A stretch of DNA of 64,000 nt from Congeria kusceri (lineage: Eukaryota; Mollusca; Bivalvia; Myida; Dreissenidae). Shown here piece after piece: positions 1 to 12,115 of this stretch. Within the stretch, counting starts at the first letter, position 1; each line of letters starts with the position of its first letter. The stretch is from the NCBI GenBank assembly GCA_027627225.1, contig CM051028.1, positions 22,357,864 to 22,421,863 on the forward strand. Direction: 5' to 3'. The notes beneath the pieces were generated by a model. That model saw only the letters and a program-made list of their open reading frames with translations, did no database searches and was not told where the DNA came from. The translations under genes were made by a program, and so were the position numbers.

Positions 1-2665
1 TTACAGAGTGATATTATTTATTAAGCATGTTCAAGATTGTCTACCATGTTTTACTGGCTATTTATACAGTTTTTAACTTGGATCCAACAAATTTGAACAT
101 AATGACATTCCCAAATTACATGAATGTTTGTTTCTGGATACATAAAACAAAATTTGCATAAAGTCGATGGAGCCAGATTAAGCAGGTTTGGTAAAATATG
201 CATCAGATATTTATATTGAAAATTTCTGAGTTTAGTATCAATTATTAAGTTAAATGGTTGACTGAAAATGGCTCGTTGATTGATATCTGGGTTGTTTAAT
301 ATTTGTTTCCATTAATTAACTTGCTTGAAATTTTCAGGTTTGTCTTTGATTATTAGTTTTTTATACACTAGTTTGCAAACTTTGGTATGTTCTGTTATCT
401 TAGTAAGCATGTATTTTGGGTTGGAATAATCTATCTCGCTTTGTGTGAGTTTATTTTTCCATTCAACAGGTATGCTATTAACAAGTGTGTGGTATTTACT
501 AAAGTCTCCTTTGTTAACATCATATATCTTGAAAACTGTAAAAGATTTTCTTTCTGAAATCATATATGTGTTCTATATATTATATGCCTCTTTTAAACCA
601 TGATTTAAAGAAAAATCTCTTATTATAATTTTTTATTAATGAATTATTCCAAATAAGTTGCTTCTGTAATGATATATCTTCCCTTTGAAACGAAGCACTG
701 AGCAATCCACAAAACAGATATTTTACATCGTTTGAATGAAAATTTGATTTAAAGATTAACAATCCTCCGTAATTATATAGCATATTGTAATATATTTGAC
801 TTAATTTTGAAGCTTGTTGAAATATAAAGCGCTTTAACCAACTTGCTTTAAGGGACCTTATGAATAGATCAATCTCTAGCATTTTTAAACCCCCATCGGC
901 TAATCCTTTACAATTCGTTTTCTGGCAATTTTGTCAGTTTTGTCGTCCCAGACGAATTTGAAACATATTAATTTTATTTTTATAATGTTATCGTGAGATG
1001 GGTTTAGTAAACTGTTAATGGATAGACTAATTTGGGGATAGTAAAGTTTTTTAAAACTGTAATTTTTCCAATAGGTGATAACTTCCATCGTTTCCATCTA
1101 TTTAAACATGATTCAAACGCGTCAGGAATATTTGATGGCATAATTTCTACTGGTTCGTTCCTAAAATTTATCGCTAAAGCTGAGGCATGCTTAGAGTTCC
1201 ATATGAACTGTTTGTGTTTGCAGTACTGAATTTGGCTATGTTTCATTGCACCTAACTTCAAAATCTTACATTTATTTCTATTTAAAGTAAGTCCGGATAG
1301 TAGTGCAAACTCTTATATCATTGTAATGAGTGTTTGAAACGAATTACGGGTGCCATCTAGCATCAATGATGCATCGTCAGCAAAAAGAGACTGCTTATCT
1401 TCTACATAATTTATATGTATTCCTTTGATTTGTTTGTTTAGTTCTATGTCTATCGACATTAGTTCGATGCAAATAATGGAGATAAAGGACAACCTTAACA
1501 ACATAACCCACTGTGTGTTCATTAAATCCGAAATGGCGAAGGGATTTTAACATGAATTCATGGTCAAGGCTGTCAAAAGCTTTTTTAAAGTCAGAAAATA
1601 ATATGAGGCCGACTTCATTAGTTTCATCGAGTTTTTCAATAATTTCTTGCAATAGTCTTGCATTTTCACCGATGTACCTTCCTTTGATGAACCCGGTTTG
1701 ATTCATACTGATAATATGGTTTAATAATGGTTTTATACGATTGGCTATAGATTTGGAAGCAATTTTGTAGCCAACATTTAATAATGACATGGGCCTCCAG
1801 TTATCAACCAATAGGACGTCTTTTCCGTTCTTTGTTAGTAAATTAATTATCCTTTGTTTTTGTAATTCAGTAAGATTATTGTTTTCAGAGAAAAGTATAG
1901 AGAGTTTATAACGTATTGTTTTATATCCGGATAGAACATTTTATAGAATTCCGCAGAGATACCATCCAATCCTGGGCTTTTGTTATTTTTCATTTCTAGC
2001 AATGCTTAAGCACGTTCTGTAGTATTCTGATAGATATTTTGTTCGTTTTGTGTTTGTTCTGGACTTATTTTATTGTAAATGTTATTATGGAACCTATCGG
2101 TATTATTATTATATCGATATTGCTTTTTTTATAAAGATTTTTATAAAAGAGTGCCACATAATTTAAAATTTCCTTTTGATCTTGGGTTACCGTGTTGTCT
2201 TTTATTTTAAGTTGCAGTAAAGTTTTAGTTTCTGCCAGCTTTTTTTCGAGATTTGCAAAAAAAAACTGTGTTTTCTTTTCCGAAACTTCAACCCTTTGCG
2301 CCTTTGCTCGAAGAAGTATACCTTTTATATTATTTTCAACTAGAGTTTTTAATTCATTTTTTGCATCGTTCAATTGTTTGCATTTATCTAAATCGTTACT
2401 ATTCGCTGTAAGTTCTTGTTCTAATTCTATAATTCTAGATGTAAGCTTTTGTTTGTTTTCTTTTTTCGGTTTATTAAGTTCACTGGCATATTTAATTTTT
2501 TCGTCTCGTATGTTACCCTTAATAATTTCCCAAATATTATTTGGATTAGCTTCATTGTTTATCTGTGCTATTTCGGATATCGACGTTCGAATACGTCTTT
2601 GATACTCTGATTCTAATAAATATGAGTTGTTAATTTTAAAATACCCAGGACCTCTACAATGCGCT
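1..2665 (-). mobile_element. L1-like non-LTR retrotransposon, 5'-truncated ORF2 (reverse transcriptase)
   Basis: Conceptual minus-strand translation, in several frames, follows the order of an L1-clade ORF2. At about 2640-2065 is the linker between endonuclease and RT (GPGYFKINNSYLLE, then FFANLEKKL and FYKNLY). At about 1840-1400 is the RT core (NWRPMSLLN, QTGFIKGRYI, FSDFKKAFDSLDHE). The catalytic motif LFADDASLML lies near 1385. The thumb and C-terminal region follows (GKITVLKNFTIPKLVYP near 1040). A C-terminal zinc knuckle (CKFC...HVIWEC) lies near 150-70. The endonuclease domain is missing, so the copy is 5'-truncated near 2665. It runs off the left edge, so the 3' end is not seen. Several frame changes show it is dead. 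The L1-like call rests on the RT and C-terminal motifs; the exact clade was not resolved. Confidence 0.88.
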
Positions 2666-2919
2666 GTCAGCCATAAAAAATAATGTACTGCTTACTTCCT
2701 AAACAGCAACAGATGCACATATTTTTATAACAAAAATATGTTGTCTGACAAAAAAATGAATGGGCTTCGCTAAGCCTATTTAACATAAAAGTGGTACATA
2801 CACATGATATATCATTTAGGACACAATATATGTGCAAAGTAAATACATCTTGAAATGTCCTAACATATGTAATGAAACGAGTAAAACCATTTTATGAAAA
2901 AGAACATATTCTTTCATAA

Positions 2920-3290
<371 letters not shown>

Positions 3291-3410
3291 TTAGATATGT
3301 AGGTTAATATTAATTAATTCAATGTACACCTTAAATTTTTTTCAAGACATTTCGTAACAATAATAATCACACTATCGATTTATATACTTATCGATTATTA
3401 AATTATTTCT

Positions 3411-3712
3411 TGACACAAGTTTCGCTAAAAACAACAGTACCACAAACGCAATCTATAATATATGACAAATGGTTACACTATTATTTTCCTATTTTGCTAC
3501 AAAAATAACGTTCGCATATCTAAAGTACAGATATTCTCGCAAAACCAGATCTGCAATAAATGACACAAGTTTTGCTAAAAACAACAGTACAACAAACGCA
3601 ATCTATAATATATGACAAATGGTTACACTATTATTTTCATATCTTGCAACAAAAATAACGTTCGCATATCTTAAGTACATATATATTCGCAAAACCAGAT
3701 CTGCGATAAATT
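3411..3712. repeat. Tandem duplication, about 145-bp unit, two copies
   Basis: The block starting TGACACAAGTTTCGCTAAAA near 3411 recurs near 3560 with only scattered substitutions. It continues through a shared end (CAAAACCAGATCTGC, at about 3540 and 3692). No coding potential was recognised. Confidence 0.9.
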
Positions 3713-3949
3713 ACACTGGTTGTCTAGAAAACTCCGCTTAAAGTCTTATTATTGAACATTACCATCACACTTGGTGGATTTGAGTATTTCTTATTATGCT
3801 TTAATGTACCTTTTATTTACTTGCTCAAAATGAAGTACTATATTGTTGCAAAATGTTGTAAAATTTTCATATTATTTGGCAGCATTAACTCGTTCCAAAT
3901 TTTTAATGATAAGACGAAAAAATTAAAACCAGATTTGGCTACTGCGATC

Positions 3950-4190
3950 TTTCTTTACAAATGTTGGTAACACAATTTAACGTGTACGTGTTGTAGCATA
4001 GTGTATAACATATTCATATATACTTTAGATAGAGTGGTAACCTGTTTAGGTAAATAGCATAATTGATTTTTTCACAAATGTTGATAACACAATTTAACGT
4101 GTACACAATGTAGCATAGTGTAAAACATACTAATATATACTTTAGATAGTGTGTTAACCTGTTTAGTTAAATAGCATAATTGTCATACGA
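3950..4190. repeat. Tandem duplication, about 118-bp unit, two copies
   Basis: A block starting ACAAATGTTGGTAACACAAT near 3958 is repeated near 4075 (ACAAATGTTGATAACACAAT). The two copies share the downstream motifs TTTAGATAG and AACCTGTTTAG. It is AT-rich and no gene was seen. The rest of 4190-4570 shows nothing recognisable. Confidence 0.85.
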
Positions 4191-4570
4191 TATATTGTCA
4201 TTCTCAAACATACATGTATTATGACCAGAATCTAGATTTGTAAACGGTTAATTTGTGTGGCATAATAAAGACTACATATGATCTTATTTCTATAATATTT
4301 AACTTATTTATATTAAGTTTGTTTTCAAACAATGAATACGTAATACAAACTAAAATATTCCAAAACGTAAATGTTTGAATGTTTTTCACGTGCCACTACA
4401 CTGTGGTACCATTTCATTGTCACGGCACTGATTTCTTCCGGCTAATGTGTCTGTGGTGTCTTCTCCTCGTGGGTCCCGTGATTCTTTGTCTTCAGCTGTG
4501 ATATAGAGGTAATCGTCCGGTGTATTCTATAGTGTACCAAAAAGAAATAGTTTTACTTAGGTTCATTCTA

Positions 4571-5520
4571 AGTTATGGTTAGGCCATGGAAGGTCCAACC
4601 AGTAGCGATACTGATCCTGGGTTACTTTATGTATCTGTTCATTTATATCTCGGTAGAATATGGCTCCCTCTCACGACCATGCCGATGTGACTATATCGGA
4701 CTGCTTTTCCCTCACACAAGCAAATTCTTGAGCGTTGAGCTTCGTGAGATGGTCGTTCACATACACAGGTTTTGTTTTTGTCCGCAGTTGTTTTGCGTGT
4801 TGCATGATTTGGCTACGTCTCATGCTAGAGACCAATTTCATTATGATGGGTCTCTCTTTCTGTCTGCTGAATGGACCTATCCGATGGCTGATATCAATGT
4901 CTGTCTTAGATAAGTTCAGGTCAGGTATGTGGGCATTCGAAGTTCGTATTACTTTTTCAGTTGTTTCGTTATAATTTTCTCCTTCACTGCCGTCAATTTC
5001 CTCTATCCGTATGTTGCTTCTTCTACTGTATTGCTCAATTTCATTAATTTTGAGCTCATTCACAGATTCGTGGCATTTTATAACTTTCTTAAGACGTTCA
5101 TTTTCTAGTTTTTGTTCGTGTATTTCGGTGCTTAACTCGCTAATTTGTTGGCTAATTTTGGTGTTTTCTAGCTCTTTATCGAAAAGTTCTCCTTCGAGTT
5201 TCTCAACTCTCAGAACAATTGTACTTAATAGTTCTTCTTTCAGCTGAATTACCACATCCTTTACAAAATCTATCAGTTCTTTACTGTTCTTTGTTAATAC
5301 ATTGCTTAGTTTTGTATTAATGCTTTGTAGTTCTTTCGCGATGTCTATATTTGAATCAATGTTTGTGTCGCCTTGAGCACTTTTCTGTTTCTTTTTCTTT
5401 GTTTCACGTTTACTTGTTCACTCATGCTATTATCAGCTTCACTCACGCTGCTTACATTGTCCCTGTTTTGTTTGTCCCCGGCTTTTGCATCGTTTGTGTG
5501 TCGGTCCATTGCTGCGGCTC
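4571..5520 (-). pseudogene. L1-like ORF1 (coiled coil plus RRM-type RNA-binding protein), one nonsense codon and one frameshift
   Basis: The probable start is an ATG near 5510 (MDRHTNDAKAG). A frame change follows near 5400. A long Leu/Glu/Lys heptad-rich coiled coil spans about 5300-5070. Next comes the hallmark L1 ORF1 segment EQYSRRSNIRIEEI, then HRIGPFSRQKERPIIMKL of the RRM, and a C-terminal domain. The frame stops at a TGA near 4671. The next codons in that frame still read as ORF1 (EGAIFYRDINEQI...), up to a natural stop near 4571. The TGA sits where an Arg CGA would fit, so a CpG-to-TpG transition is the simplest explanation. In a full element ORF1 would be the nucleic-acid chaperone acting with ORF2. 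Whether it belonged to the same insertion as the ORF2 fragment is unknown, because no endonuclease lies between them. Confidence 0.85.
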
Positions 5521-5904
5521 TGTTTATTGCCTGTTTACTTTTATTTCGCGGTTTATTCTCCTTATCTATAAAATATTTATCCGGCTTTCTACTTTAATAG
5601 ATCATATTATTTAGCGCAACAACTCGGACATACTAGTTTTGAACAGTATAGATGAACCAATCGGCCGTGCGGCTATGTACAGTAGTCATATATCCGGTAT
5701 TTGTACACCTCTTAATCCCCGGATAATAATTATCCGAGGATATCGGTTATTTCTAGCGATAGTAATCCTAGCTTGTTTAGGAGACCGATTTTTACAGCAA
5801 CTGGTTTGTCAAGCCTGGATTGTTTAAACGGGTATTTGTAAGATTTTGTCACTGTTATGATTTCCAGTTATTTGGGTTTAATCCGAGATAGATGAATCCA
5901 GGAT

Positions 5905-6432
5905 TGAGGGCGTTGTATTTGCAATATTACGTGTTGTGAACTATGTCCACCTGGGGAGGGACGATGACTTTGAGGAGGAAGAAGAACGTCGAAACCGAAA
6001 AGTTCGGCTTAGACTGAACCCTCTCAATGAGTACGATGACGTCGATTTTGTGCAACGATTCCGTTTTACTAAACGTGCAGTATAAACGTTGACGTTACAG
6101 CTTCAAGAAAGCCTCATTCGAAGACGCAACCGGGTATAAACCATTCAGCCCATTGTGCAAATATTGGTGTTTCTGAGCGTTCTGGCAACTGGCGGTTTCC
6201 ACAGTCTAGTCGGAGATTCAGTTCGCATTCACGTCACATCCGTAAGTAGGATCATACAGATAGTGGCTGAATGCATAGCACGCCAAAGGAGGTACATTCG
6301 CTTCCCTACTGGAGCTGCCGCAGCCCGTGTCCAGCAAGATTTTATGGTGCTTGGACATATTCCTGGCGTTGTTGGTGCCATAGATTGACCCACATACCAA
6401 TTTTAAGTCCTGGTAGTGAAGACGCGGAGCTG

Positions 6433-6494
<62 letters not shown>

Positions 6495-7736
6495 CAATTT
6501 TAACTAAATATTAAGAATGTATTTCAAACATATTTTTATCGAACTATGAAGTAGAAGCTTTAAAGAATAATGTAATAAGCATACAATGTTTATACTACAA
6601 ACCATTTCATTATTACATTTATTGAAAGGTACTTAGTTTGCATTTAATGATGTTATTATTGTCATAAAATTTTCTATTTGACAGGTGTACCAACATAATA
6701 GCTAGGTAGCTCGGAAGTGCTCACCTCTCGCGGATATTTGACAATAGCGAAATGTCTGCTAAATTCGAACGTGGACAATATGCTGGCATTCTACTGGGAG
6801 ACAACGGATATCCGTTACGGCATTACCTGTTAACACCGCTTCTACGACCAGCTTCGAGGTTTTATTTTATTTTGTTAATTGTGATTGAAACTCCAAAACC
6901 GTGCACTGTCATCTTATTTGTTGTTGTTTCAGTTTTTAGTATCTATTTATTGTGATTTTTGTGTGTAAGTTTAAGCAGTTTCTATTTAGAGCGGAAGAGA
7001 TATTTAATCGCAACCTATCAACAATACGTGTCTGTATTGAGAATCTCTTTGGCATTTGGAAACGACGATTTCCATGTCTTAGGTACGTTTTGAAGTATTA
7101 CAGGGTTTACATAATTGCGATTTAAACATAACGTAAATGATTGGCAACAGACGACCAAATAAAGCGCGTACATGCGTAATTTATGCACGGAAATCCACAC
7201 GATACGCACAGGAAATCAAACAGGATGTACATTTATGCACATAATTCAAATTTGTGCGTAACTTCGAAAATGCAAAAATATCTATAACAGATATCCGACT
7301 GTTAAAGGTGTCATCATGTAGAAATTTATTATTTAACATTTTGTTAAATATCTACCGCTGATTACTATTTTAAAATTTTATATTGTGTTCATTGTTTTCG
7401 TTTATACAATAAAGCAAACCAATTACTTTTGGACTGAAAGTATATGTACCATAATATCTTGGAGTGAGCATAATTCATGTTTACGCTGTTGCAGTATGTA
7501 TATTTTCTAAAAATGTTGTATAACAATATAGAATTCAGCTGCGCATCAAAATGCAGACTTCGTTAGTTGTAATAGTCGCGTGTGCTGTGCTACACAACAT
7601 CGCCAGAGATATGAGCGAACCGTTGCCTGACGATGACGTCATCATAGATGATCTGCCTGATGTGCCCGCTGCACCAGTCAACAGGAATGAGGGCGGAGAG
7701 GCATTACGGAATAGTATCATCAACAGGTTGATGTAG
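5905..7736 (+). pseudogene. Harbinger transposase (HARBI1-like nuclease), fragmented
   Basis: Pieces in order match the HARBI1 family. RLNPLNEYDDVDFVQRFRF near 6010 is the N-terminal region, followed by a stop near 6085. LATGGFHSLVGDSVRIHVTS and FPTGAAAARVQQDF and GVVGAID at 6155-6388 are the region leading to the first catalytic Asp. RIFDNSEMSAKFERGQYAG and LLGDNGYPLRHYLLTPLL at about 6735-6850 carry the second catalytic Asp region. STIRVCIENLFGIWKRRFP at 7015-7075 carries the catalytic Glu region. VVIVACAVLHNIARD at 7560-7610 is the conserved C-terminus, ending with a stop at 7736. Gaps between blocks include a microsatellite and AT-rich spacers. Some gaps could be introns, but the stop codons indicate decay. 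Confidence 0.85.
6436..6495. repeat. (ATT)n trinucleotide microsatellite
   Basis: About twenty uninterrupted TTA/ATT units inside the Harbinger transposase gene, after the GAID block. It separates the N-terminal and central transposase pieces. Confidence 0.97.
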
Positions 7737-7904
7737 GTTAGTAAAAACCTTTTTAATTTTAAATTCATTGAATGGTTTATTCATACAAATGGGTTCCAAA
7801 TTTTACTTTGTTCTACCTTATCGACATTTTCCACTGCGTCAATTAGCTCTACTTCATTTGCACACGTGCATTTGTGATCTAAACTACGTTTAGCAGCTTT
7901 TAAT

Positions 7905-10015
7905 AAATCTTTTTTAACTCAATAATTCAGCATTGCGTTCTTCCTCTTTTTCTAAAATTTGCATTATTGCCTTATATTCTTGTTCCATGTTTTTAAGTTT
8001 TACTTTGTAAATTTCCTTAATAACATCGTCTCTCTTTTGCGTTTTAAGGTAACCATGGATCGTTTCGTCGATGTTTCGGCATTCACGTTTGGAGATTTGA
8101 CTGGTAATCGTTTGACGCTTGGTTGTCTGGGGCCGCGGGTCTTTCCACGGCGATCAAATCGTCGGGACCACCACATGCCCCCGATTCCATCTCAAGTGCA
8201 TCATCATTTGCCAATACGTCCTCATTGACTGTATTGTTGTTCTGTATATATGTATATAAACTTATTTAACTGAATGCCAAACATACAGAGCAACAAATAA
8301 TAAGCGTTTACCTTTTCAATGTTTATATATTCTAAAAATTGCTAGTTTCATAATTTTCGTAACAAAATATTCGTCTGACAAATTTGTTCTGGTACTTGGC
8401 ATATTACATTATAAATTAAAACACGAAATGTGCGTATTTTATTTTTGTATTTAGTTTGAAATACAATTTCGAAATGGAATGGAATATAAACAAAAATGAA
8501 TACGTATTAATTTTACACAACATGCTCAGCAATAAACTACACGTATAGTACACGTTAGAAGGTATGATTCTTATTGTTGTTTATGCTTTGTGATATATTT
8601 TAATTGATGGACAAAAAACATTAATCATCGACATGGAACTTACTTCGTCTCCATGAAAATCAGCATCGTCATCAAAGGGGTTAATCATGCTATCAATTTG
8701 GGAGGGTACTACCCCTTTAACCCGCGTGATTACCCCGTTCAGCTCGCTCTCCATCTGCGTTCCTACTATCTGGTTCGGACCGCCTCCCGTTTTCGCCTGC
8801 GTTTTTACAAACATGACAATAAAAATTGTATACAGACAAAAAGTATATTGACATATTTCAACAATGCCTTTTTAAGCAAGAATTTGAAACAAAAACCGCT
8901 TTGCTCTGGTTACAACTATATAACGTTAAACACAAATTAGTAAATGTAAAAAAATGTAAGTATGGTTGAAGGTATGATTGGATTAAAGATTGTATAAAAA
9001 TGCAACCGTTTAAATTGATGTACAATGTACATACAGTTTGCAACCAGTTCTATAAATGTAACATTATAATTAAGAGGGTCAAAATGGTATTAGTTCGCTT
9101 AATTGAATTTAACGAATCATAATGGCTGGTTTATTTAAAAGTGTATTCGAGGTAAGATGTTGACGACGGACGTCAACTGACATGTTTGTAGCGATTAAAA
9201 ATTATTTGAATGGATGTGGTAAAGAGTTTCCAAAGTAACATTTTACTTTCAAATTCGTTCAATGGTTTATGCATACAAATGGGTTCCGAATTTTATGTGG
9301 ATGTGGTAGTTAGTTTCCCAAGTAACATTTCTATGTTATTATATAAAAATAAAGCAAGTGCTTTCAGGAGAAAAAATGTAAAATTCTATGTTGAGCCATA
9401 AAAGAAAAACAACGGCGACTGACAACATAAGTTCACCCTTGAGAACTTGTTCTTTAGGTAAGCAAAAAAACGAAAACATTCTACCTTCTCTTTCCGTTCG
9501 GTTGCGAATGCCTTCCAATTGCCGCCTTGAGGTTTTTCCAGCAGTTTTTAGCTGTTGTAATGTTCGCCGTGAAACACAGTAACTACAATAAGCTATAAAT
9601 ATAAGCTAGAATTTATAAAGAGAAATACTCAAGAAAAAGAAGCACGTTTATCTGTCAAAAGCATATACTTGGAAGTTGTTTAATCTACTTTAGTTTACGT
9701 ATTTAAACAATAGGTGACCAACCATTGTATTCAGTAACTGTAATAGTATGTATGAATAGGTGAAAGTTTTATAAAAATGTTTCGGAAAAATACAAATAAG
9801 ATAATTATAGCTAAGACATGATGTAAAATAAAATATTTACCTTGATTTAAACTCTTTTTCCATTTTCTTCCATGTTTCCTCCTTCAATTTTATCATTTTC
9901 GCTTTGCATTGCCTCCTTATTTTCTATTATATATTTTTTTATGATTTTCAACTAATGCAATTAGCGTCTCATGCTCTAGCCCAGAAAAAGTTGTACCTTT
10001 AGATATAGGCATTAT
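7905..10015 (-). pseudogene. Harbinger-associated Myb/SANT-like DNA-binding protein, fragmented
   Basis: The minus strand starts near 10012 with an ATG (MPISKGTTFSGLEHETLIAL), the usual opening of these Myb/SANT-like proteins. It is followed by ENKEAMQ and MEENGKR in shifted frames. TAKNCWKNLKAAIGRHSQ near 9560-9500 matches the third helix of the domain. KTGGGPNQIVGTQ near 8790 is the conserved KTGGGP motif, and MINPFDDDADF follows near 8690. A C-terminal helical tail (MEQEYKAIMQILEKEEERNA) lies near 8000-7925. The protein is thought to help the transposase enter the nucleus and bind DNA. Some breaks may be introns; at least one frameshift lies near 9945. A roughly 90-bp partial duplication at 9208-9330 lies within the gene. 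Confidence 0.7.
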
Positions 10016-10246
10016 CACCTACAAAACAAACAGTGTACATCAACGTGTATACATACAGATTGCTTTTCGCTGATTAACACAGGATAGAAAAACCCGTGGA
10101 TTGACGGTTCGATTTAAACGATCGGAGGATTCAAAATGTTACAGAAACCCGTGCTAATTGCGGACAATCGCGCGATTAAGCTCGGATTCATTAAATCGCG
10201 GATTGCCGTAATCTCGGCTTGTTTAAGAACGGTGTACAAACACCGG

Positions 10247-12115
10247 CCAATAGTTACAATCAAATGTTCTATTATTTACACAGTAAAGTATACAAGCAGT
10301 TAACACAGTTCTGTTATCAGATAAATGCAAGTGCTATCGCCGACCTAAATGACGCACATTGAATGTTCTAAAGATTTATGTACAGAGAACATATCATGTT
10401 CATGCACAATCGGGTTCATTATCAGTAACATCAGTATCACTATTGATAAAACAACCATATGCATTATCAACTCTTAAGTGAAACCAACAAACGAAAAATA
10501 ACATAAATAAAAGTAAAAACATGTCCCTCCCGTTACTATTTAGAATTAGTTCGACACATTCTTTAAATGTTCTCATTAATTTAAAACAAACCACCACTTC
10601 TTAGGTTTTCTATGTTGTTTTTAGCTTTTATTTTAAATGCTCGTTTCCGGCTCTTCGCTATTGCATTATGTGGCTACTATTAATACACATTGAAGTTTGT
10701 ATATGTCCTTCAATGTCTGGACATTCATACCCCTGTACTTCAAATATATTTCATTGTCGTTTATATAGAGCAGTTGTACCCTGAACTGAATGACTAGGAG
10801 CCCGATGCACGCGAGCAAAGCACAGACTGTCCATGGTCTCCTTGTTGTACAACTTCCTTCAAATAGTGGTGAAGTTTCAATTTTGTGACTCGTTTTCGCT
10901 GAAATTGTCTTCTTCAATGAGTGTGTAAAAAGTAGCGCATATCCTTTGTTTTAAGATACGCCAGAGTGTCCGATCCCTCCACGTGGCCGAGCTCTATAGC
11001 AATACACATTGGACCTGCGTGTCGCAAACCACATGCTCTTCGGCATTTCTTCGCAACTTCTCACATTTTCCAAGTAAATTCATAGCAACTAGCTTGCTAT
11101 GGCTGCTTATCTATCATAAAACACCGTAAATATGTCATAAATATATAGTGCATTATTACTTACGTCTAACATTTTTAACATAATCCTGTTGAAAATATAA
11201 TCAATACCCATATACTATCACACATTCACAAATGACGCGTTTTTCACTATACACAATATATTTGAATTTAATTATAATTCATCAGCACACACGTCTACGT
11301 ACGTAGCTCAATTTAGGTGTTTACACCGCCAATATCGTCATCATGTTGCTATCATTCCTATTAGTATTCGTGTCATGTTCCCACTAAGTAAACACATTTC
11401 TCAAAGCCAACAAAACGACTGCACATTTTATACATCCAACATTTGTGTGCAATAAATGCATAAACAATACCATTTCCAGCGATAGTCTCGAAGAATAAAT
11501 CTGTAAGACTACCTGGTCGTATACAAATATACCCTTTTTTAAGTCAGATCATTTGGTATTGTCAATTTGATATTTATTTGATCTAAAACGACTACTAATA
11601 CTGTGGAAAAGGCGAAACCACACAGCCCGCGCTACGGAAACTTGTAACACTTTCATGGCAATTATGCTTTGAAACGCATAATACAAGTTAAACCTGACAG
11701 AATGTTCAGAATGTGTCTCCGATGTTTTTCTTCGCAGGGCTTTTTGTCACATTAAACCCGTCGTCGAAGTTTCTTTCATCGTTCTTGACAAAAATAAATG
11801 AAAGTTTATATTGTAGATGCGTACTCGAAAATGCTTCCGCGCTTATACATCTATCTCGGTGAAAGTTCGGTGGAAATGTAGTTTATGGGCATACCGAAGT
11901 ACATCTTAAAGATATGCATGTTTAGATATCTTTCTAACTGCTACTCGTAATAATAAACGTAAGAGAAACGTGATAATTACATAACGTTTGAGAGTTTCTA
12001 TTTAATTTCATTTGTGCTAAAAGTGCATGTGGTAAAGCTTCCGTTTACATTTAATTGTATTAATTTTGTAGTTATATTGTATATCATACACTTGGTCACC
12101 GGTATCAATCTTGTA
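10247..12115. other. Intergenic region with two unassigned small reading frames
   Basis: No recognised gene. Two minus-strand frames contain single hydrophobic stretches: 10666-10917 (83 codons, segment VCALLACIGLLVIQF) and 10400-10597 (65 codons, segment MFLLLFMLFFVCWFHL). They may be short membrane proteins, exons of a larger gene or chance. No domain was recognised. The 3' untranslated region of TIR gene 1 would lie at the right end; a weak ATTAAA polyadenylation signal (minus strand) is at 12001-12006. Confidence 0.3.

Larger units (their letters stand above)
5694..10246. mobile_element. PIF/Harbinger DNA transposon, decayed two-gene copy with terminal inverted repeats
   Basis: A 16-bp terminal repeat CCGGTATTTGTACACC lies at 5694-5709. 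Its inverted partner GGTGTACAAACACCGG lies at 10231-10246, with one mismatch. Between the termini are the two proteins typical of Harbinger elements in convergent orientation: a plus-strand DDE transposase (5905-7736) and a minus-strand Myb/SANT-like DNA-binding protein (7905-10015). A clear target-site duplication could not be identified. Both genes are broken, so the copy is non-autonomous. Confidence 0.8.

Noticed and set aside
10666..10917. Possible small membrane protein
   Set aside because: One hydrophobic segment only and no homologous family recognised. Kept as a note in the intergenic entry, not called as a gene.
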